Of a DNA stretch of 11,211 nt, positions 6,689-11,211 are shown one piece after another. Position 1 is the first letter of the stretch; the number at the start of each line of letters is the position of its first letter. Position numbers and translations under genes: made by a program. A model generated the notes under the pieces. The model made no database searches. It was not told the origin of the DNA and saw nothing but the letters and a program-made list of their open reading frames with translations. Source of the DNA: Candidatus Poseidoniales archaeon (GTDB lineage: Archaea > Thermoplasmatota > Poseidoniia > Poseidoniales > Thalassarchaeaceae); NCBI GenBank assembly GCA_022447885.1, contig JAKUTA010000025.1, positions 1-11,211 of the forward strand, in the 5' to 3' direction.

Positions 6689-7669
6689 TCACAGCCCGCT
6701 ATCGCGGAGTTGTTTCAGGAGGGCGCGCTGCTCCGCAGTCAAGTGTTCAGTCGCTAGCAGTTCAAATTCGATGTCCAGATGTCCGCCACCGTAGCCCTCG
6801 CCCTTGAGTCGCTGTCGGTCGCCACTCTGAGTCTCCGCCGGAACCTTCACCTCGACCAGTTTTCCGGTAGGTGTCCTGAGACTCACCTCTCCACCGAGGA
6901 GCATCGTGCTGTAGGGTATCTCGACCGTCTGCACGATGCGTCCGTCCTCCCAACGTCGGCCTTCGTCGGCGTCGATGCGCACGCTCAGCAACAGGTCGCC
7001 TGGCGGACCCTGCGGATGCTCGTGGCCCATTCCCTTGAGGCGCATCACGGAGGAATGCTCGGCGCCTGCGGGCACGTTCACCGTGACCTTGCTCGTTCTG
7101 CGGGAGACACCGTTTCCATCGCAGGCGCCACACCCTCCACCATGGCAATCCTTGCAACGTCTGAGACGTGAGATGCTGAACTGCTTGTCACCGCCCGCAA
7201 GCGCCTCATCAAGGGTCAAATCGAGGGGCGCCTCGATCACCTTGCCGCTGCCTGCCGACCTTCCGCTGGGTTGGCTCGAGCCAGCCTTCACCCGGCCATG
7301 CTGGTCGAAGATGACGCCTCCACCCCCGCTTCCAGGGGGTGCGCGCGAGCCACGGGCGCCGAAGAACGAGGCGATGATGTCCTCGATTCCTCCGGGGGCG
7401 CCACCCTCGAAATTAAACTCGATATTGCCTAAATCACCGCCGCCGAACATCGATTGCATGCGCTGCTGTTCATCGTATTCTCGCCGCTTCTGTGGCGACT
7501 CCACCTGCTCGTAGGCGGCTTGAATGGCCTTGAAGCGCTCCTCAGCAGCGGCATCTCCCGGGTTGCGGTCCGGGTGGTACTGTCGCGCTAGCTTGCGATA
7601 CGCCCGCTTGATCTCCCCATCCGAGGCATCGGGAGCGACTCCCAGCACTCGATACGGGTCGTCCGCCAT
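6689..7669 (-). CDS. dnaJ: DnaJ-type (Hsp40) co-chaperone with a shortened zinc region
   Basis: This is a 326-residue J-domain protein. The J domain (1-68) carries HPD at 32-34, the tripeptide that stimulates Hsp70 ATPase. A Gly/Phe-rich linker (76-140) follows, then the substrate-binding beta domains: first part 144-171, its continuation 189-235, and the second domain 236-310. Canonical DnaJ has four CxxCxGxG repeats; here only CKDCHGGG (172-179) and CGACDGNG (180-187) remain, directly joined. Their position matches repeats 1 and 4, which form zinc centre 1 in E. coli DnaJ, so centre 2 appears lost. ATG 7669 has GAGGG 5 bases upstream. No Hsp70 or GrpE gene is in the window. The gene is divergent from the AIM24-family gene and is followed after 54 bases by the exporter. 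It could be a specialised DnaJ paralogue rather than the main one. Confidence 0.9.
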   Translation of the reverse strand: MADDPYRVLGVAPDASDGEIKRAYRKLARQYHPDRNPGDAAAEERFKAIQAAYEQVESPQKRREYDEQQRMQSMFGGGDLGNIEFNFEGGAPGGIEDIIASFFGARGSRAPPGSGGGGVIFDQHGRVKAGSSQPSGRSAGSGKVIEAPLDLTLDEALAGGDKQFSISRLRRCKDCHGGGCGACDGNGVSRRTSKVTVNVPAGAEHSSVMRLKGMGHEHPQGPPGDLLLSVRIDADEGRRWEDGRIVQTVEIPYSTMLLGGEVSLRTPTGKLVEVKVPAETQSGDRQRLKGEGYGGGHLDIEFELLATEHLTAEQRALLKQLRDSGL

Positions 7670-7725
7670 CGCATCCCTCGCGGAGTCCGCCTCCTTTCAA
7701 CAGCGCGGCTGGCCTTTGTTGCAAG

Positions 7726-7793
7726 CACTCGAACATCGTGGAGTGGACGGCCCACACCGGTTCTGTGCAGCCGTCCGGGCTGAATGGTCAGCC
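7726..7793 (+). repeat. Copy 2 of a conserved intergenic hairpin element
   Basis: This is the better-folded copy of the element at 1368-1432. On the plus strand three consecutive stems can be drawn. Stem A is CACTC 7726-7730 with GAGTG 7741-7745 (10-base loop). Stem B is GGACGGC 7745-7751 with GCCGTCC 7770-7776, with an inner CACA/TGTG (7753-7756 and 7764-7767). Stem C is GGCTGA 7778-7783 with TCAGCC 7788-7793. It lies in the divergent gap between the DnaJ gene and the AIM24-family gene, just upstream of the latter's likely TATA box. It could be a small RNA gene, a structured leader, a dispersed repeat, or a regulatory DNA site with dyad symmetry. Similarity and foldability are seen directly; function is unknown. 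Confidence 0.6.
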
Positions 7794-7808
7794 AACTGGA
7801 TGGGAGTC

Positions 7809-7821
7809 ATGTATTTGTACC
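7809..7821 (+). promoter_or_regulatory. Probable TATA box of the AIM24-family gene
   Basis: CATGTATTTGTAC is AT-rich, and its centre lies about 27 bases before ATG 7842, the distance expected if transcription starts at or next to the start codon. That implies a leaderless mRNA, common in archaea. No clear ribosome site precedes the ATG beyond an adjacent GAGG. Confidence 0.5.
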
Positions 7822-7841
7822 CGAATCCGACGGCCTGAGGC

Positions 7842-8528
7842 ATGGAAGAACAGGTGGAATTCCAGCCGGCCTACGCGATGCTGACGCTGAGTCTGGCGGC
7901 TGGTGAGGCTGTGCGAGTTGAACCCGGGGCGATGGTCGCTCAAGAGAATGTGACGATGGAGACCAAATCGAGTGGTGGCTTTTTCAAAGGACTGAAGAAG
8001 ATGGCCTTCGGCGGCGAGTCGTTCTTCCTGAACACCTTCACCGGTGGCGCAGGCGGCGGCTGGATCTCGCTCGCACCGTCAGCACCGGGTGACCTCGCCT
8101 GGTTCGATGTGCAACCGGGTCGACAGCTGTTCATCCAGTCAGGTTCGTTCATGGCGTCGGCCAGCAACGTGCAGACCGACACACAGTTCCAAGGACTCAA
8201 AGGCGCCTTCAGTGGAGAGAGCATGTTCTTCATCCGCGCCTACACCGAGGACGGAATGCCCGGACGCGTCTACTACAACTCCTATGGCGCGATCAAGGCG
8301 ATACCCGTCCAACAGGGCCAGACGGTCACCGTGGACACCGGTCACGTCGTCGCTTTCGAGGACACGCTGCAGTACCAGATCGGCAAGGTCGGCGGGATGA
8401 AGTCGTTCATGTTCGGTGGCGAGGGCCTCGTGATGAATTTCAGTGGACAAGGCACCATCTGGATCCAGACACGCAACCTCTCTGGATTGGCGAGCATCCT
8501 GATTCCGTTCATGCCAAAGGGCAATTAG
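7842..8528 (+). CDS. AIM24 / TIGR00266 family protein
   Basis: This is a 228-residue soluble protein of the AIM24 family (PF01987, TIGR00266), which is widespread in bacteria and archaea and includes a yeast mitochondrial inner-membrane protein. Its biochemical function is not established. Family marks are the glycine-rich GGFFKGLKKM (45-54) followed by GGESFFLNTF, LAPSAPGDL near 77-85, QSGSFMAS (98-105), and a second-half repeat with KGAFSGESMFFI, VTVDTGHVVAF and the C-terminal IWIQTRN. The repeated GES/GEG and glycine patterns fit the beta-rich double-psi-like fold predicted for the family. There is no signal peptide or membrane helix. It is first on the plus strand, divergent from the DnaJ gene, and probably has its own leaderless promoter. 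Length is normal. Confidence 0.88.
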   Translation: MEEQVEFQPAYAMLTLSLAAGEAVRVEPGAMVAQENVTMETKSSGGFFKGLKKMAFGGESFFLNTFTGGAGGGWISLAPSAPGDLAWFDVQPGRQLFIQSGSFMASASNVQTDTQFQGLKGAFSGESMFFIRAYTEDGMPGRVYYNSYGAIKAIPVQQGQTVTVDTGHVVAFEDTLQYQIGKVGGMKSFMFGGEGLVMNFSGQGTIWIQTRNLSGLASILIPFMPKGN

Positions 8529-8543
8529 GCGGCGATTCGACCG

Positions 8544-8558
8544 TGATGCGCAGCATCA
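8544..8558 (+). other. Short perfect hairpin after the AIM24-family gene
   Basis: TGATGC and GCATCA form a 6-bp stem around a 3-base loop, 15 bases after the TAG stop, in the 88-base gap before the deaminase gene. No T-run follows, so it is not a convincing terminator; it may be an RNA processing or 3'-end structure, or chance. Confidence 0.25.
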
Positions 8559-8603
8559 TCGGCGTGACAATGCTCATGCCACGACCCCCGCCGTGAGCAG
8601 GCT

Positions 8604-8608
8604 GGAGG
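8604..8608 (+). promoter_or_regulatory. Shine-Dalgarno site deciding the amidohydrolase start
   Basis: GGAGG stands 8 bases before ATG 8617 and 2 bases before ATG 8611, and it falls inside the coding region if GTG 8593 were used. This favours 8617 and a protein beginning MADDGSG. Confidence 0.55.
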
Positions 8609-8616
8609 CGATGGCG

Positions 8617-9891
8617 ATGGCTGACGACGGCAGCGGGCGAGTGCGCTACACGACCACGCGACTGATCGACGATGACGCCGTGCTGCACCGCGGCGACTTC
8701 ATCCTCGATGCGGACGGTTCCTGGTCGCACAGCCGCGGCGACGAGGATGTCGAACTCACCCTCGACGGTGGCGAGAAAGTGCTCACCCGCTCGTTCCAGA
8801 ACTGGCACACCCATCTGGCGATGGTGCTCAACCGCTCGATGGGCGAGGGACTGCCGCTCGCGCGCTGGCTGGAGGAGAACATCTTCCCCACAGAGAAGCG
8901 GCTGACAGCAGAACTGGTGGACATCGGCACACAGGCGGCGTGCGCCGAGATGATCGCCACCGGCACCAGCTTCGCCGCCGACCAGTACTACCACCCAGAC
9001 GTTGTCGCCAACGTGCTCGAGGATTGCGGCCTGCGAGGTCTCGCCTGCGGTCCCATCACCGATTTTCCGTCGCCATCCTACCCGGCGGGGGGCTCAGAGG
9101 CCCTGTCGAAGATGGACAACCTGCTTCGGGAGGGGTTTCCCAGTGAGCGGGTGGAATACGGAATCGGCACGCACGCCGTCTACACCTGCAGCGAGGAGAC
9201 TCTGCTCAAGGCGAGTGAACTCTCACGCCAGCATGGATGCCGCCTGCACATCCACACATCCGAGACGCGCAAGGAGGTCGCCGACTGCCACGCCGAGCAC
9301 GGTATGTATCCCATCGAATACCTCGACTCCCTCGACTGGTTCACCGAGGGCACCATCTGCGCACACTGCGGTTGGGTCACAAAGGCCGAGATGCGCATCC
9401 TCGCCGGTCACGGCGCGCACGCGGTGCACTGTCCCTCATCGAACATGAAACTCGCCTGCGGGGGCACGCTCTCCTACCCGGCGATGGTGGAAGCGGGGGT
9501 CGATGTCCGGCTGGGCACCGACGGAGCGGCCTCGAACAACGGACTGGACATGCGCCTTGAAGCGAAACTCGCCAGCCTGGTGCAGCGGCACGACCACTGG
9601 GATTCGACCATCCTCGACCAGCGGGAGACATGGCGGCTGGCCACCAAGGGCTCAATCGACTGGGCCGCCTGGGACCTCGACGACATACGCATGCGCCCAC
9701 GAGGAATCGGTGAGCGCAGGATCCTGGCGAACCTGATCTACTCGACGGCGCAGTGCAGCGACCTGTGGGTGGCTGGACAAGCGCTCAGACTCGATGGCGA
9801 GACACTCGTGCTCGATGAGGCCGACATCGCCGTGAATCTCGAGGATGCGGTCGCCGACTACTACGATGGAATCGACCCGCCGCAGGAGTGA
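8617..9891 (+). CDS. Amidohydrolase of the SAH/MTA/adenosine deaminase group (COG0402)
   Basis: This is a 424-residue metal-dependent hydrolase. COG0402 members remove the amino group from purines and analogues; the closest-looking ones act on S-adenosylhomocysteine, methylthioadenosine or 5'-deoxyadenosine in salvage. Metal and active-site residues are all present: NWHTH (His 64, 66), GTHAVYT (His 186), HIHTSET (His 213, Glu 216), CAHCGW (His 250) and LGTDGAASN (Asp 302), plus HCPSSNMKLACG. DLPLxxWLEE-like text after the first motif (LPLARWLEENIFP) is typical of the deaminases. The region after LATKGS (from about residue 344) is short: the usual alanine/glycine-rich GA-ALG and GKKADL segment is mostly missing. 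Three starts are possible (GTG 8593, ATG 8611, ATG 8617); the GGAGG spacing picks the last. It overlaps the next gene by 4 bases. Exact substrate is not readable from sequence. Confidence 0.87.
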   Translation: MADDGSGRVRYTTTRLIDDDAVLHRGDFILDADGSWSHSRGDEDVELTLDGGEKVLTRSFQNWHTHLAMVLNRSMGEGLPLARWLEENIFPTEKRLTAELVDIGTQAACAEMIATGTSFAADQYYHPDVVANVLEDCGLRGLACGPITDFPSPSYPAGGSEALSKMDNLLREGFPSERVEYGIGTHAVYTCSEETLLKASELSRQHGCRLHIHTSETRKEVADCHAEHGMYPIEYLDSLDWFTEGTICAHCGWVTKAEMRILAGHGAHAVHCPSSNMKLACGGTLSYPAMVEAGVDVRLGTDGAASNNGLDMRLEAKLASLVQRHDHWDSTILDQRETWRLATKGSIDWAAWDLDDIRMRPRGIGERRILANLIYSTAQCSDLWVAGQALRLDGETLVLDEADIAVNLEDAVADYYDGIDPPQE

Positions 9892-10598
9892 GGCGATTGA
9901 AGAAACAGAGCCTCCCCGTGCTGCCATGGACATGGACGTGGTGCGCCCTCGACGGACGGCCGCTACGGCCGCTCGAACTGTTCCTGTCACGTAAGTTCAG
10001 CTTCGTCTATCTCGCTGTGATCTGGGCAATCTGGTTCGGCTGGGGACTGGGGCCGGAACACGAATGCATCGACCTCGGTGCACGCCTGAAGTGCGTCGGT
10101 GGACTGTGGCCCGAGGAGGTCTTCAGCGACCCGCTGAAATTCCTCGTCGGCATCATCGTCGCGCCATGGTTCCACAACAGCTGGGAGCACATCCTGTTCG
10201 TGAGCATGGGCTTCATGATTTTCGTGCAGTCATTCGAGGTGCGCACCGGGAGCATCAAGACCATCCTGCTGTTCTTCTCCACGATCGCACTCGCTGGCAT
10301 CCTCGTCGCCTTGGCGATGAATCTGGGGGAGGTGCTGTGGCCGGACAGCAATCTGATCGAGCAGGGGATGGGGCGTAACTGGATGGGTGGCTCGGCGGGT
10401 TTCTTCGGCATCATCGGGGCGTCGACGCACCAGAGCAAGAGCCGGGCCATCGTACCTCTGCTGGCGATCATCTTCGAAGTCTGGAACAGCATCCAGATCG
10501 GCAACAGCCCGTTCACTTCGTCGGCGCACATGGTGAGCCTGCTCTACGGCTACCTCGCCTGGGGATGGTGGACGGGAGCATGGAAGAAGGAATCCTAA
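9888..10598 (+). CDS. Rhomboid-like intramembrane protein with altered active-site surroundings
   Basis: This is a 236-residue protein with about six membrane helices (roughly 37-54, 84-115, 124-145, 166-180, 187-200, 211-229), the basic rhomboid protease plan. HNSWEHILFV (96-105) aligns with the HxxxxHxxxN motif of GlpG, but the oxyanion Asn is Val 105. GGSAGFFGIIGA (167-178) aligns with GxSGxxxGxxGA, keeping the nucleophile Ser 169 but with Ala after it. SSAHMVSLLYGYL (211-223) supplies the partner His 214. The Ser-His dyad is therefore present, and activity is plausible but not certain. Loop cysteines 60 and 69 could pair outside. GTG 9888 overlaps the deaminase stop as GTGA; TTG 9897, 8 bases after AGGAG, is an alternative. 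It is probably in one transcript with its neighbours. An inactive rhomboid-fold protein is the main alternative. Confidence 0.78.
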   Translation: MRRLKKQSLPVLPWTWTWCALDGRPLRPLELFLSRKFSFVYLAVIWAIWFGWGLGPEHECIDLGARLKCVGGLWPEEVFSDPLKFLVGIIVAPWFHNSWEHILFVSMGFMIFVQSFEVRTGSIKTILLFFSTIALAGILVALAMNLGEVLWPDSNLIEQGMGRNWMGGSAGFFGIIGASTHQSKSRAIVPLLAIIFEVWNSIQIGNSPFTSSAHMVSLLYGYLAWGWWTGAWKKES

Positions 10599-10611
10599 GA
10601 GGGATGCTCGG

Positions 10612-11211
10612 ATGAGATTGACTGATACTGTCGATGTACCGCCTTCCGTGCTGCTGACTCTCACATTGCTGCTGGCCACGTCGCTCTCAGGCTGTCTGTT
10701 CTCCACCGGTGACGTGGAGGAGCAGCAGGAGGTGTTGGAACCGCTGCGGATGAATCACATCCAGGTGAAGGGAACACACAACTCATACCACCTGAAACCA
10801 TTGGGGGGCGATCTGATCGCGCAGTACAACTACTCCCACGCTCCGCTGGCCACTCAGGCGCAGGACTTCCAAGTTCGGCAGTTCGAGATCGATGTCTGGT
10901 TCATCCCCGGATTCGGACTCCGGGTGTACCACAACCCCTACGACTCACGCTCCACCTGCGCTGCGTTCAGCGATTGCCTCGCCGACCTGAAGAACTGGTC
11001 AGACGCCAACCCCGCTCACGTTCCGCTGTGGGTGATGGTCGAGCCGAAGGACCACGAATTGGTGGTCTCCGGTGTGGACATACTCGAGCGGATCGAGGCG
11101 GACATCGACTCGGTCTGGCCGCGGGAGAGTCGGGTGCAACCCGACGACGTACGCGGAAACTCCACGACGTTGCGCGCTGCGGTGATGGAGCGGGGATGGC
11201 CGATACTTGAC
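10612..11211 (+). CDS. Lipoprotein of the Ca2+-dependent phosphoinositide phospholipase C family (3' end outside window)
   Basis: The gene is open from ATG 10612 to the right edge, 200 codons without stop. The N-terminus is a lipoprotein signal: a hydrophobic stretch at 11-26 and lipobox LSGC with Cys 28, so the protein is probably anchored outside the cell membrane. The mature part matches the PI-PLC-C1 (Ca2+-dependent phosphatidylinositol phospholipase C-like) family. KGTHNSYH at 53-60 carries the first catalytic His (56), RQFEIDVW at 89-96 carries acidic residues for Ca2+, YHNPYD at 106-111 carries the second His (107), MVEPKD follows at 142-147, and DDVRG...LRAAV...GWPIL closes the visible part (178-199). 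GAGGG stands 8 bases before the ATG, 13 bases after the rhomboid stop. Family members cleave inositol phospholipids; here the natural target could be archaetidylinositol or environmental lipids, which is inference. Confidence 0.86.
   Translation, partial: MRLTDTVDVPPSVLLTLTLLLATSLSGCLFSTGDVEEQQEVLEPLRMNHIQVKGTHNSYHLKPLGGDLIAQYNYSHAPLATQAQDFQVRQFEIDVWFIPGFGLRVYHNPYDSRSTCAAFSDCLADLKNWSDANPAHVPLWVMVEPKDHELVVSGVDILERIEADIDSVWPRESRVQPDDVRGNSTTLRAAVMERGWPILD

Noticed and set aside
6936..7514. 192-codon plus-strand open frame
   Set aside because: It is antisense to the DnaJ-type gene and proline/serine-rich.
7680..7690. GCGGA-G-TCCGC palindrome upstream of the DnaJ start
   Set aside because: A one-base loop means only a 4-bp stem can form; too small in GC-rich DNA to call an operator or switch.
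7524..7838. 104-codon plus-strand open frame ending before the AIM24-family gene
   Set aside because: Half is antisense to the J domain and the rest runs through the hairpin element and TATA-like box; no family resemblance.
11065..11085. CCGGTGTGGAC, resembling part of the intergenic element
   Set aside because: The match is about 10 bases inside the phospholipase coding frame and lacks the paired flanks.

Overview
The window looks like chromosomal DNA of a marine euryarchaeon, most likely a Marine Group II/III (Poseidoniia, Thermoplasmatota) type. The evidence is a minus-strand information-processing block, pus10 - rpl21e - rpo4 - DUF655, whose order is typical of Euryarchaeota. Eukaryote/archaea-type ribosomal protein L21e and RNA polymerase subunit Rpo4, leaderless-looking promoter spacing at one gene and Shine-Dalgarno sites inside operons all fit. 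The lineage below Euryarchaeota is inference from gene style and moderately high GC; no rRNA is present to settle it.

The minus strand reads right to left from 7669 to beyond position 1. It begins with a J-domain chaperone that has a reduced zinc region (7669-6689), followed by a large two-lobed RND/MMPL-family membrane exporter (6634-3299). A small DUF971 protein is coupled to the exporter with only 4 bases between them (3294-2980). Next come tRNA pseudouridine synthase Pus10 with an unusual acidic N-terminal tail (2866-1454), ribosomal protein L21e (1243-953), RNA polymerase subunit Rpo4 (940-584) and the start of a DUF655 OB-fold/helix-hairpin-helix protein (530 to beyond 1).

The plus strand reads left to right from 7842 to the end. 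It holds an AIM24/TIGR00266-family protein (7842-8528), then a tight run of three genes: an amidohydrolase of the adenosine / S-adenosylhomocysteine / methylthioadenosine deaminase type (8617-9891), a rhomboid-like membrane protein (9888-10598), and a lipoprotein of the Ca2+-dependent phosphoinositide phospholipase C family that runs off the right edge (10612-11211). The last three are spaced like an operon and suggest membrane- or surface-facing functions plus purine salvage, but no common pathway is evident.

Coding density is high, with no gene-free stretch over 300 bases. The two largest gaps (1244-1453 and 7670-7841) each carry a copy of the same roughly 57-base element. The copies match at 42 of 57 positions without gaps, and both can fold on the plus strand into consecutive hairpins whose differences are mostly G-U tolerated. 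This is the most interesting unexplained signal in the window. I saw no tRNA, rRNA, CRISPR array, insertion sequence or replication origin.
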